Shown here: positions 28,184 through 36,713 of the stretch, in pieces
How the letters are laid out: each line of letters opens with the position of its first letter
Position numbering within the stretch: position 1 is the first letter of the stretch
DNA from: Gordonia heveisoli
GTDB lineage: Bacteria > Actinomycetota > Actinomycetes > Mycobacteriales > Mycobacteriaceae
DNA length: 64,000 bases
NCBI RefSeq assembly: GCF_030315745.1
Contig: NZ_JASXSH010000003.1
Coordinates: forward strand, 186,001-250,000
Reading direction: 5' to 3'
Position numbers and translations under genes: made by a program
The notes under the pieces: generated by a model
What the model was told of the DNA's origin: nothing
Seen by the model: only the letters and a program-made list of their open reading frames with translations
The model's database searches: none

Positions 28184-28753
28184 ATGCCGATGTCCCGCAC
28201 CGCACCGCAGCACCGTCCCGTGCCCGTCCCGCGCATCATGTCGCGTAGTCGCTCGTCGTACTGCCGACGTACCGCAATCCTGCTGAGCGGACTTGCTCTG
28301 CTCGGTGGGGTGTTCATCGGAACCGGCACCGCGTCGGGCGCGGCTCCGACCGCCGGTCTCGACCCCGTCCTCGCCCACGCCTACACGCGGGCGGCGGCCG
28401 CGGCGCACGACCAGGGCGTCGGGCTGCACATCACCTCCGGCAAACGCAGCCGGGCCGAACAACAGCGACTGTGGCGCGACGCACTGGCCACCTATGGCAG
28501 TCCCGCCGCGGCCCGACGCTGGGTGCTGCCACCGGCCGAGTCGACCCACGTCAGCGGACACGCCATCGACGTCGGCCCCCGCGCCGGGGCTAGTTGGTTG
28601 CAGCGCAACGGTTTTCGGTGGGGATTATGCCGCACCTTCGCGAACGAGTGGTGGCACTTCGAGGTTGTCACACTCCCTGGGTTGCCATGCCCGGCCATGT
28701 GGCCCGACGCCGCAACCCGGGCCGACGCGATCCCCGGTTTGGGACTCCGCTGA
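28184..28753 (+). CDS. Secreted M15-family D-Ala-D-Ala carboxypeptidase
   Basis: 189 residues. An Arg-rich N-region is followed by a hydrophobic segment (AILLSGLALLGGVFIGTGTASGA), a signal peptide or anchor. The VanY/M15 zinc site is complete: S-x-H-x-x-G-x-A-x-D in STHVSGHAIDVG and the C-terminal EWWHFE. It would trim peptidoglycan stem peptides outside the membrane. ATG 28184, 28190 or 28238 could start it; the last gives a more typical signal peptide length. Confidence 0.88.
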   Translation: MPMSRTAPQHRPVPVPRIMSRSRSSYCRRTAILLSGLALLGGVFIGTGTASGAAPTAGLDPVLAHAYTRAAAAAHDQGVGLHITSGKRSRAEQQRLWRDALATYGSPAAARRWVLPPAESTHVSGHAIDVGPRAGASWLQRNGFRWGLCRTFANEWWHFEVVTLPGLPCPAMWPDAATRADAIPGLGLR

Positions 28754-28782
28754 CGTCCGATTGTGTGGTGCGGATATGCACA

Positions 28783-28818
28783 AACGCCTCACCGGCGATC
28801 ATTCACCGGTGAGGCGTT
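28783..28818. terminator. Hairpin between convergent M15 peptidase and icd genes
   Basis: Perfect 13-bp stem AACGCCTCACCGG / CCGGTGAGGCGTT with a 10-nt loop. There is no U-run. It probably works in both directions. Confidence 0.65.
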
Positions 28819-28832
28819 CGTGCTGCTGCGGC

Positions 28833-31064
28833 TCAGACGCTCGCGATGGCCTCGTTGAAGCTCTTACTCGGCCGCATGACCGCGGACAGCTTGTCCGGAT
28901 CGGGGGAGTAATAGCCGCCGAGATCGACCGCATGTCCCTGTGCGTCGTTGAGTTCGGCAACGATGGTCGACTCGTTGGCGGCAAGCGACTCCGCGAGCGG
29001 GGCAAACCGCTTCGCGAGTTCCGCGTCGTCGGTCTGGTTGGCCAGTTCCTGCGCCCAGTACAGCGCCAGGTAGAACTGACTGCCGCGGTTGTCCAGTTCG
29101 CCGGTGGTGCGTGACGGGCTCTTGTCGGTTTCCAGCAGCTTGCCGGTCGCGGCGTCGAGTGCCTTGGCGAGGATCGCCGCCCGCTTGTCACCGGTCTTGA
29201 TGCCCAGATCTTCCAGGCTCACCGCCAGTGCGAGGAACTCGCCGAGCGAGTCCCATCGCAGATGGTTCTCCTCGGTCAGCTGCTTGACGTGCTTGGGCGC
29301 CGAGCCGCCGGCGCCCGTCTCGTACAGGCCACCACCGGCCATCAACGGCACGATCGACAGCATCTTGGCGCTGGTACCGAGTTCGAGGATGGGGAAGAGG
29401 TCGGTGAGGTAATCGCGCAGAATGTTGCCGGTCGCGGCGATCGTGTCCATGCCACGCACCACACGCTCCAGGGTGTACCGCATCGCGCGGACCTGCGACA
29501 TGATCTGGATGTCCAGTCCGTCGGTGTCGTGATCCTTCAGATAGGTCTTGACCTTGGCGATCAGCTCATTCTCGTGCGGACGGTACGGGTCGAGCCAGAA
29601 CAGGACGGGCATACCCGAATTGCGGGCACGGGTGACAGCGAGCTTGACCCAGTCGCGGATCGGGGCGTCCTTGACGATGCACAGGCGCCAGATGTCACCC
29701 TCTTCGACGTTCTGGGTGAGCAGAACTTCGCCGGTCGCGAGGTCGGTGATGTTGGCGACGCCGCTGGCCTGGATCTCGAAGGTCTTGTCATGTGAGCCGT
29801 ACTCTTCGGCCTTCTGCGCCATGAGGCCCACGTTGGGAACGGTGCCCATCGTGGTGGGGTCGAACTGACCGTTGGTCTTACAGAAGTTGATCATCTCCTG
29901 GTAGATCCGGGCAAAGGTCGATTCGGGATTGACGGCCTTGGTGTCCTTCAGCCGTCCGTCGGCGCCGTACATCTTGCCGCCGGCGCGGATCATGGCGGGC
30001 ATCGAGGCGTCGACGATGACGTCGCTCGGCGAGTGGAAGTTGGAGATGCCGCGAGCCGAGTCGACCATCGCGAGTTCCGGACGATGTTCGTGGCACTTGT
30101 GCAGATCGTCGATGATCTCTTCGCGCTTCGAAGCCGGCAGCGTCTCGATCTTGGCGTACAGGTCCGAGAGACCGTTGTTGACGTTGACACCGAGTTCGTC
30201 GAACAGCGCGCCGTGCTTCTCGAAGGCCTCGCGGTAGAACACCTTGACCGCATGCCCGAAGACGATGGGGTGCGACACCCGCATCATGGTGGCCTTGACG
30301 TGCAGCGAGAACATGACGCCGGTCTTGTAGGCGTCCTCGATCTGTTCCTCGTAGAACTTGATCAGCGCCTTCTTCGACATGAACATGCTGTCGATGACGT
30401 CACCGTCGGTGAGTGCGACCTCCGGCTTGAGGACGACGGTTTCGCCGCTGTCGGTGATGAGTTCCATCTTGATCTTGCGGTCACCGGAGACGGTCATCGA
30501 CTTCTCACCGTGATAGAAGTCGCCCTCGCGCATGTGCGCGACATGCGTCCGCGACGCCATCGACCAATCGCCCATGCTGTGCGGGTGTTTGCGGGCGTAC
30601 TCCTTGACCGCCTTCGGTGCGCGACGGTCGGAGTTTCCTTCGCGCAGAACCGGGTTGACGGCACTACCGAGACATTTGGTGTACCGGGTGCGGATCTCGT
30701 CTTCCTCCGGCGTCTTCGGATTTCCGGGGTAGTCGGGGATCGCGAAGCCCTTGCCCTGGAGTTCGGCGATGGCGGCCTGCAACTGCGGCACGGAGGCGCT
30801 GATGTTCGGAAGTTTGATGATGTTGGTGTCGGGGTCCTGGGTCAGGCGCCCCAGTTCGGCGAGATTATCCGGGACTCGCTGGTCTTCGGTGAGATAGTCA
30901 CCGAACTCGGCGAGGATACGCGCGGCGACCGAGATATCGCTGGTGTCGATGGTGATGTCGGCCGCACCGGCGAATGCGCGAATCACCGGCAAGAAGGCGT
31001 AGGTCGCCAGCATGGGCGCCTCGTCCGTCAAGGTGTAGATGATGGTCGGTTGGTTGTCGGTCAT
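28833..31064 (-). CDS. icd: NADP-dependent isocitrate dehydrogenase, monomeric type
   Basis: 743 residues, the usual length of monomeric IDH (about 740), with no similarity to the 400-residue dimeric type. Recognisable blocks include [20 protein letters not shown] at the N-terminus, [40 protein letters not shown] (substrate binding) and [24 protein letters not shown]. It makes 2-oxoglutarate, CO2 and NADPH in the TCA cycle. ATG 31064 is chosen because GAAGGCGGG lies just upstream; the frame extends to 31094. Confidence 0.95.
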   Translation of the reverse strand: MTDNQPTIIYTLTDEAPMLATYAFLPVIRAFAGAADITIDTSDISVAARILAEFGDYLTEDQRVPDNLAELGRLTQDPDTNIIKLPNISASVPQLQAAIAELQGKGFAIPDYPGNPKTPEEDEIRTRYTKCLGSAVNPVLREGNSDRRAPKAVKEYARKHPHSMGDWSMASRTHVAHMREGDFYHGEKSMTVSGDRKIKMELITDSGETVVLKPEVALTDGDVIDSMFMSKKALIKFYEEQIEDAYKTGVMFSLHVKATMMRVSHPIVFGHAVKVFYREAFEKHGALFDELGVNVNNGLSDLYAKIETLPASKREEIIDDLHKCHEHRPELAMVDSARGISNFHSPSDVIVDASMPAMIRAGGKMYGADGRLKDTKAVNPESTFARIYQEMINFCKTNGQFDPTTMGTVPNVGLMAQKAEEYGSHDKTFEIQASGVANITDLATGEVLLTQNVEEGDIWRLCIVKDAPIRDWVKLAVTRARNSGMPVLFWLDPYRPHENELIAKVKTYLKDHDTDGLDIQIMSQVRAMRYTLERVVRGMDTIAATGNILRDYLTDLFPILELGTSAKMLSIVPLMAGGGLYETGAGGSAPKHVKQLTEENHLRWDSLGEFLALAVSLEDLGIKTGDKRAAILAKALDAATGKLLETDKSPSRTTGELDNRGSQFYLALYWAQELANQTDDAELAKRFAPLAESLAANESTIVAELNDAQGHAVDLGGYYSPDPDKLSAVMRPSKSFNEAIASV

Positions 31065-31222
31065 AACCCGCCTTCGTCTCCAATTATCTGTCACTCACCA
31101 CATGGGTCGCATGTGTCCGAGTGCGTGTACCTAATCAGTATCACGTTGCACCCACCGACCTGCCGGACGATAGGGCTACTGACGAGTAACTGTTGTTCGG
31201 CGGAGATCCGGTCAATGACGGA

Positions 31223-31255
31223 TCCGTCCGGCACTCGGGATGAGCGCCGGACGGA
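31223..31255 (-). terminator. Hairpin downstream of the S8 peptidase gene
   Basis: TCCGTCCGGC pairs with GCCGGACGGA (10-bp stem, 13-nt loop), 21 bp beyond the minus-strand stop. No U-run. Confidence 0.5.
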
Positions 31256-31275
31256 CCGGGGAGAGCCTGGCGGCG

Positions 31276-32478
31276 TCAGGGGGCCGTCGCCAGGCCGGTA
31301 CCGACGTCGGCCACCGGAAGTCCGACATTCTGCGCACCGGCCGCGACGGCGTCCCACAGCGCGCGCCCGCGCTTGCCGGTGGCTTGCGCATAGAGAGCGG
31401 CCAGCCCGGCGACGTGCGGCGTCGCCATGGACGTCCCGCTGATCACGTTGTACCGCTCGGGCATGGGCCAGCTGGAATACACATCCACACCCGGTGCCGC
31501 GATGTCCACCGAACCCCCGGCGACCGTGGTCGCGCGCGCCGAGAACGACCCCATGCGCATATCCGGCCCAAGCGCACCAACGGCCATGATCGACGGCGAG
31601 TTCGCGGGACTGCCGACGAAGCCCGGGTCGCCGGGACGCCGCGCGTTGTTGCCCGCGGCCGCGATGATCAGGGTTCCCGCGGCGAGCGCGCGTTTCCCGA
31701 TCTCCTCGTAGGCGAGCACCGGCTCACGAACATCTGCACCCAATGACATCGATACCACCACACACTGATTTGCCAGCGCCCACTCGATTCCCGCGAGAAT
31801 CGCGGCGTCCGATCCCGATCCCCGGTTGCTGAGCACCTTGCCGACGAAGATCGACGCGTTGGAAGCGATACCGTACCGGCGGTTCGTCGTCGGGGCCGAC
31901 GGCCCACACGACGTGCCGACACAGTGGGTGCCGTGTCCGTGTCCGTCCTGCACGAGTTGGCCGGGCACGAAGGAACTCGAGGTGATCGTGCGCCCCGCGA
32001 AGTCGGGATGGTTCAGGTCGAATCCGGTGTCGAGCACGGCGACCCGGATGCCGGTGCCGTCGAAGGTTGCTGCATTCGCCTTGGTCGCCTGTAAACCCCA
32101 TGTGCTCGTCGGCCCATCATGCATGCGGGTTTCCGACGCCTCGGCGACACTCAGTGCGTGTACGACGTGTTCGGGCTCAACCGCCAGGATCACCGGGTTC
32201 TGTTCGGCCTGTGTCTCCAGCGACTCGGTCCTGGTGTCGCCGAGGTCGGCGACCGCGACTCCGAGTCGCTCGAAGATGGTCGCATCGACAGACTCGACGA
32301 GTTCGGGGCCGACCGCGTCGGATCCAGCGTCGGCGCTGGACGCGACCGATTCGATGCCCTCGACCGCCTGCAGCGCGGCGATGCGCTCCGCACGGGTGCT
32401 GTCCGCCGAAAAGGTGATGAGGTGGCGCCCGGTCTGTTCCGCCGGAGTGGGCGGACTGTTGTTGTCGTCGTCGATCAT
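31276..32478 (-). CDS. S8 (subtilisin-like) serine peptidase, no signal peptide
   Basis: 400 residues. The catalytic triad is Asp150 (VAVLDTGFD), His185 (GHGTHCVGT) and Ser350 (GTSMATPH), with oxyanion Asn near 277 (AAAGNN). Residues 17-110 (GRHLITFSADSTRAERIAALQ...ILAVEPEHVVHAL) look like an I9-type inhibitory propeptide. The N-terminus MIDDDNNSPPTPAEQ is acidic, with no hydrophobic segment, so the protein appears cytoplasmic. ATG 32478 overlaps the stop of the trypsin-like gene by 4 bp, coupling the two proteases. A hairpin follows the stop. This is a likely zymogen activated by processing, perhaps by its partner (inference). Confidence 0.9.
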   Translation of the reverse strand: MIDDDNNSPPTPAEQTGRHLITFSADSTRAERIAALQAVEGIESVASSADAGSDAVGPELVESVDATIFERLGVAVADLGDTRTESLETQAEQNPVILAVEPEHVVHALSVAEASETRMHDGPTSTWGLQATKANAATFDGTGIRVAVLDTGFDLNHPDFAGRTITSSSFVPGQLVQDGHGHGTHCVGTSCGPSAPTTNRRYGIASNASIFVGKVLSNRGSGSDAAILAGIEWALANQCVVVSMSLGADVREPVLAYEEIGKRALAAGTLIIAAAGNNARRPGDPGFVGSPANSPSIMAVGALGPDMRMGSFSARATTVAGGSVDIAAPGVDVYSSWPMPERYNVISGTSMATPHVAGLAALYAQATGKRGRALWDAVAAGAQNVGLPVADVGTGLATAP

Positions 32479-33767
32479 TGTTCCGCTTCTTTCTGTGTTG
32501 GGCTCGGGTCGGGTTCGGGTGGGGGCGCGTCGGTGGGAGGCGGAGCGGGTGCGGGCGGTCCAGCGCAGACAGTGACCGTCACGGTGACTTGTCCGGGCCG
32601 CCCGGTGGCCACCGGTATGTCGACGCGGCCGTCCACCGGATGCTGGATGTCGATCGACTGCGACTCGGGCGATACGGACCGCGGGGGAGAGGATGCCCCG
32701 ACGGTCGGGGCGGTCGAACCTGCCCCGATGACGGGCACCAGAAGCGCACTCTGCGCCGGGGTCAGGTGCTGCTCGCGCAGCCACGCGATGATCCGACTGA
32801 TGCGGATGCCTTCGTTCACGATCCCCCCGAACTCGGGATGGTCGACGGCCCGTGCGCTCGCGTGGTGGAGGGCGACCACTTCCCACTGGTCGTTGAACAC
32901 CGGAGAGCCCGATGACCCCGGCTCGGTGTCGGTGGAGTAGTGCAGATATCGCTCGAGGATGTCGACAAGCTTGTTCTCACGCAGCGACACCATCTTCTTG
33001 CCGCCACCCGGATGTTGCACGATTGTGGTGAACTCACCGATCACGACCGTACCCTGCGCGTCGGTCAGCCGATTGAATCCGAACGGCGCCAACTGTTCCG
33101 GAGATCCCGTGACCACGACGAGCGCGAAGTCCAGGTCCTTGTCTGCCAGGTACAGCGTGTCGGGGTCGAGGTCGAAGGACTGCACCGGCAACGGTCGTCC
33201 GTCGGCATCATCCTGGTAGTCGAACTCGACCGCACTTCTCCGGGCTGTCGAATCATCGGGCAGCACATGATGATTGGTCAGCAGCAGGTTGGGCGCCACC
33301 AAGAATCCGGTACCAGCGGCGCGTCCGCGTGCGACATTGACGCGACCGACGGTGCGAGCGGCCCGCACTCCCGCGCTCAGATATCGAACACCGATGATCT
33401 CGCTGTTGTTGATGATGGCTTCGACTGTGCGACCGATGGACTCGTCGGTATGGGTGAGACTTCGTGCATGTGTCAGGGCGGTGGCAAGATCGATGCCGGC
33501 AGGGCCGCCGGCACCGGCAGGCGCCGCATCGAGGTAGTAGCGAGCGACCCGATCGAGCCGACGGGCGATCTGGTCGGGCGTGTTCACTGCGGCCATCCCA
33601 CCGTCGGCCCCGAGCGCCTGCTCATTCGTCGCCCGCGAAGTGGCACGAGCAGCGACTCGTTCCTGCGCGCCGGCTTGTTGTTCGACGAGCTCATCGGTGC
33701 CCAATATGGTTGGTTCAGAATGTTCTTCGAGTACGCCGGGCCTGGCGGCGAGCGGGATGATCGTCAT
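32475..33767 (-). CDS. Trypsin-like serine peptidase with helical N-terminal region
   Basis: 430 residues from ATG 33767 (AGGAA 9 nt upstream); ATG 33812 and 33863 are in frame. Residues 60-145 are a helical region (NTPDQIARRLDRVARYYLD...ESIGRTVEAIINNSEI). The chymotrypsin fold follows: His167 in LLLTNHHVL, Asp213 in DKDLDFALVVV and Ser286 in EPGSSGSPVF. After about 350 comes a beta-rich segment and a Pro-rich tail. There is no signal peptide. It is the first gene of a two-protease operon and divergent from a nuclease. The layout resembles proteases used in bacterial conflict and cell-death modules, which is inference. Confidence 0.88.
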   Translation of the reverse strand: MTIIPLAARPGVLEEHSEPTILGTDELVEQQAGAQERVAARATSRATNEQALGADGGMAAVNTPDQIARRLDRVARYYLDAAPAGAGGPAGIDLATALTHARSLTHTDESIGRTVEAIINNSEIIGVRYLSAGVRAARTVGRVNVARGRAAGTGFLVAPNLLLTNHHVLPDDSTARRSAVEFDYQDDADGRPLPVQSFDLDPDTLYLADKDLDFALVVVTGSPEQLAPFGFNRLTDAQGTVVIGEFTTIVQHPGGGKKMVSLRENKLVDILERYLHYSTDTEPGSSGSPVFNDQWEVVALHHASARAVDHPEFGGIVNEGIRISRIIAWLREQHLTPAQSALLVPVIGAGSTAPTVGASSPPRSVSPESQSIDIQHPVDGRVDIPVATGRPGQVTVTVTVCAGPPAPAPPPTDAPPPEPDPSPTQKEAEQ

Positions 33768-34013
33768 GACATACGTTCCTGACCGGAAATCCGGGAGTGC
33801 TTGGTCAACCATTGTGCAGTCGCCGACCAGGAATGAACCGCGTAGTGGATTACTTGTTTTCACCGACCACGGACCGTCGTCGCGTCGGACTACTCAGCCG
33901 ATCGGGCGACCTGGTCAGCAAGCCGATCGAATGCCCGACACCCCTTTTCGCAGAAAGGATTCCATGCGATGCTCGAATGACGACAGTAGGTCCCCAGCTG
34001 GACGGTGATCCCC

Positions 34014-34823
34014 ATGAGCATCGGTTTCGATCCCGACTTCCTCGGCACGCAAGTGCACATCCCCAGCGGCCCGCGGGGCCCGCTCCTGGACTACATGCAT
34101 TACAGCGTCCAGATGAACATTGAACGCAAACTCGCCTGGTGGTCGGCGTGGAATATCGACGGCCTGCGATTCCTGCCCGGGATCGGGCGTGAGACGGGCC
34201 GCTTCCGCCCCGACCCGCGCCTGGACAAGGCGAACCAGACGACGGACAAGGTGTATGCGAACAACCGCCTCGACCGTGGACACATCGCCAGACGCGCAGA
34301 TCTCATCTGGGGCTCGATCGCCGAGGCCACCCAGGCGAATGACGATTCGTTCTACTTCACCAACATCACCCCGCAGATGGACGACTTCAACCAATCCTCC
34401 GACGGCGGGGTCTGGGGCAATCTGGAAAATGCCGCGATGACCTTCGCGTCCGCGCAACGACGTCGGCTGTCGGTGTTCGGCGGACCGATCTTCGGCCCGA
34501 GAGACATCCCATACCGCGACCTTGTCCGCATCCCGATCGACTTCTGGAAGATCATCACCTTCGTCGAGGCCGATGTTCTCAAGGCGCGGGCGTTCGTACT
34601 GACACAGGACATCGACGTCGGCGCCGAAGTGGTCACGGCTGCGGGTGCCGCCCCCGACGTCTTCGCGCCGTTTGCCACCTTCGAGGTCACGATCGCCGAT
34701 GTGGAGGCTCGCTCGGGGCTGACGTTCCCGCAGCTGCGGGCGGCGCTCGGCCCCGCCGAGCCGGGCGAGGAGGCCGCCGGCGGTCCGCGTCGCCTCGCCG
34801 ACGTCGCCGATATCGCCTGGTGA
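34014..34823 (+). CDS. DNA/RNA non-specific endonuclease (NUC family)
   Basis: 269 residues from ATG 34014 (GTG 34005 is also in frame; the RBS is unclear). The catalytic motif DRGH (His90) is followed by FTNITPQMDDFN (metal-binding Asn, about 126) and W-G-N-L-E (Glu138), the complete NUC/beta-beta-alpha-metal signature of the Serratia nuclease/NucA family. Most relatives are secreted or mitochondrial. This one has no signal peptide, so an unrestrained active form would be toxic. It is divergent from the trypsin-S8 operon across about 245 bp. An inhibitor is not evident; inhibition by its C-terminal 90 residues or by the proteases' substrates is possible but unproven. Confidence 0.88.
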   Translation: MSIGFDPDFLGTQVHIPSGPRGPLLDYMHYSVQMNIERKLAWWSAWNIDGLRFLPGIGRETGRFRPDPRLDKANQTTDKVYANNRLDRGHIARRADLIWGSIAEATQANDDSFYFTNITPQMDDFNQSSDGGVWGNLENAAMTFASAQRRRLSVFGGPIFGPRDIPYRDLVRIPIDFWKIITFVEADVLKARAFVLTQDIDVGAEVVTAAGAAPDVFAPFATFEVTIADVEARSGLTFPQLRAALGPAEPGEEAAGGPRRLADVADIAW

Positions 34824-34849
34824 TCGCCGAAGCACACGCCCGCCACCGG

Positions 34850-35545
34850 TCAGCCGGGTGAGGCACCGGCCAGGATGATGTTCAGTCCGGCATCGAAGGC
34901 GGCATCGCCGGTCATGTCCATCGCGATGGACCGGCCGTCGGAAAGCCCGGCCAGGGTGGACCACCCCTGGGCGCGCAAGCCGTCGGAGGTCTCGGGCCAC
35001 GGCATCGGGTCGCGGTACTGGTCGTTGACCCGTTCCGAGGACACCGTCGACTGTGTGAATCGCAACGCGGTGCTGTAGAGGTACCACGCCGACGTCGGGG
35101 CGAACCCGGCCGCGACCAGGTGCGCGGTCACCTCGTCGATGGATCGGTAGGCGATGGCGATCGCCTCCGGATCGTGCGGCGCCGGGCGCATCAGCATGAT
35201 GTCGGCGAGCACGGGATGCTCGGCATAGGCGGCCCGCAGCCGACGAAAATACCGGCGCAGATAATCCGCCCAGTCGGCGGAGGCGGCGTCGTCGTCGGGC
35301 CGGATCATCATCTCGTCGAGTTGGGTCATCGCCGGGATGCTCATCGCGCGGATCAGCTCGTCCTTCGTCCTGAAGTGCCAGTACAACCCCGTCACGCCGA
35401 CGTCCAGATAGGCGGCGAGGTCGGCCATCGTGAAGTCACCGAGGCCACGGTCGGAAGCGAGCGCGAAAGCGGCGGTCACGATCCGCTCCCGCGTCAGCGA
35501 ACCCCGACGACGACGGCGGGATGCTCGGACCTGGGTCTCGGACAT
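34850..35545 (-). CDS. TetR-family transcriptional regulator
   Basis: 231 residues. After an Arg-rich start (MSETQVRASRRRRRGSLTRERIV) comes the HTH DFTMADLAAYLDVGVTGLYWHFRTKDELIRAM. The C-terminal helical domain is long, like the TetR_C tetracycline-type subgroup. ATG 35545 fits a leaderless start (TACACT 6 nt upstream). A perfect 18-bp operator lies between it and the divergent mycofactocin-type dehydrogenase, so it probably represses both. Confidence 0.9.
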   Translation of the reverse strand: MSETQVRASRRRRRGSLTRERIVTAAFALASDRGLGDFTMADLAAYLDVGVTGLYWHFRTKDELIRAMSIPAMTQLDEMMIRPDDDAASADWADYLRRYFRRLRAAYAEHPVLADIMLMRPAPHDPEAIAIAYRSIDEVTAHLVAAGFAPTSAWYLYSTALRFTQSTVSSERVNDQYRDPMPWPETSDGLRAQGWSTLAGLSDGRSIAMDMTGDAAFDAGLNIILAGASPG

Positions 35546-35551
35546 GGCGTG

Positions 35552-35557
35552 AGTGTA
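35552..35557 (-). promoter_or_regulatory. -10 element, leaderless start of tetR (34850-35545)
   Basis: TACACT on the minus strand, 6 nt before the ATG at 35545. Confidence 0.5.
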
Positions 35558-35583
35558 CGGCGACGACGGGTTTGAGCGAAACA

Positions 35584-35601
35584 TACTGAATGTATTCAGT
35601 A
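35584..35601. promoter_or_regulatory. TetR operator (18-bp palindrome)
   Basis: TACTGAAT-GT-ATTCAGTA: perfect 8-bp arms around a 2-nt centre, 39 bp from tetR and 66 bp from the dehydrogenase start. It has the form and size of TetR-family operators. Confidence 0.7.
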
Positions 35602-35667
35602 AGCGGTTAGGCTCGCGGTGACCGCCGCGGCGAGGGCCGTGGCACGCAATTCGATGAGGAGAGCTCG

Positions 35668-36480
35668 ATGGCAGGACGCGTGGAGGGGAAGGTCGCATTC
35701 ATTACCGGTGCGGCTCGGGGACAGGGGCGCTCACACGCCGTACGTCTGGCCGAAGAGGGCGCCGACATCATTGCGATGGACCTCCTCGAACCGATCCCGC
35801 ACGTCGCCTACCAGGGGGCGACGCAGGAGGACCTGGACGAGACCGTCCGGCTCGTCGAGAAGACCGGGCAACGCATCATCGCGCGCAAGGGTGACGTGCG
35901 CGATCTCCCCGGGATGAAGGCGATCGTCGATGAGGGGGTCGCCGAGTTCGGCAAGCTGGACGTCGTCGTTGCCAACGCGGCGGTGATGGTCATGCGCGAA
36001 TGGCAGGACGTCACTCCCGACATCTGGGATCTCACGATCGGCACCAATCTCACCGGCGTCTGGAACACGGTCATGGCCTCCGCCCACCACGTTGTCGAGG
36101 CGGGCGGCGGGTCACTCATCTTGGTCAGTTCGGCCGCCGGACTCAAGGGACAGCCATTCCTCACCCCGTATGTCGCAGCCAAACACGGCGTCGTCGGGAT
36201 CATGCGCGCCTTCGCCGCCGAACTGGCCGAGCACAATGTGCGCGTCAACACCGTGCATCCGACCGGGGTCGCGACACCGATGGTGAACGGGATCGAGACC
36301 CTGATGCCCGAATACCTCGGCAGACATCCGCAACTGGCCGGCATCGCGGCCAACCTCCTGCCGGTCGCCGTCACCGACCCGCGCGATCAGTCGCACGCGG
36401 TGCTGTTCCTCGCCAGCGACGAATCCAAGTACGTCACGTCGACGACGCTGCCTGTCGACGCGGGCAACACCCAGTACTGA
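35668..36480 (+). CDS. Mycofactocin-coupled type short-chain dehydrogenase/reductase
   Basis: 270 residues. The NAD-binding motif is FITGAARGQGRSHAVRLAEEGADIIAMD. The catalytic Ser is in LVSSAAGLKG and Y-x-x-x-K in TPYVAAKHGVVG. The long insertion after strand 2 (about residues 40-65) and the GQGRSHA loop are typical of SDRs that keep NAD bound and use mycofactocin as electron acceptor. It oxidises an alcohol of unknown identity. Mycofactocin genes are not in this window. GAGGA precedes ATG 35668. The divergent TetR gene and operator suggest substrate induction. Confidence 0.88.
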   Translation: MAGRVEGKVAFITGAARGQGRSHAVRLAEEGADIIAMDLLEPIPHVAYQGATQEDLDETVRLVEKTGQRIIARKGDVRDLPGMKAIVDEGVAEFGKLDVVVANAAVMVMREWQDVTPDIWDLTIGTNLTGVWNTVMASAHHVVEAGGGSLILVSSAAGLKGQPFLTPYVAAKHGVVGIMRAFAAELAEHNVRVNTVHPTGVATPMVNGIETLMPEYLGRHPQLAGIAANLLPVAVTDPRDQSHAVLFLASDESKYVTSTTLPVDAGNTQY

Positions 36481-36535
36481 GCCGGGCTCAACACTCACCA
36501 AGGTGGGCGCGGCCCCGACCCAGAGACCGAGTTCC

Positions 36536-36585
36536 CCAGGGCCGCTGCCGGATCCGATGGGGGGCAGATCCGGCAACAGCCCTGG
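36536..36585. terminator. Long hairpin downstream of the SDR gene
   Basis: CCAGGGC and TGCCGGATC pair with GATCCGGCA and GCCCTGG, separated by a 3-nt internal loop. The terminal loop is 12 nt and G-rich. There is no U-run. Confidence 0.5.
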
Positions 36586-36607
36586 AGACTCGGGTTCGAA
36601 GGTGTCC

Positions 36608-36644
36608 CCGCCGGTACCCGGGCGACAGTTCCGGGCACCGGCGG
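36608..36644. terminator. Second hairpin downstream of the SDR gene
   Basis: CCGCCGGT and CCCGG pair with CCGGG and ACCGGCGG with one mismatched position. It lies 22 bp after the first hairpin and before the convergent gene's stop at 36714. Confidence 0.45.
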
Positions 36645-36713
36645 AGACCAGACAACGACATCGTCCGGCCGAGAAGGGGACAGGCCGGGTGGATGTCATT
36701 GGCGCAGCGGGGA

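Noticed and set aside
24216-28753. A hidden jetD after jetC
   Set aside because: All genes in this stretch are assigned (TetR, M28 peptidase, reductase, GNAT, M15 peptidase). None carries TOPRIM/DUF2220 motifs.
36590-36610. tRNA T-loop-like GGTTCGAA
   Set aside because: The flanking bases do not form a T-stem, and no cloverleaf or anticodon arm can be drawn around it.
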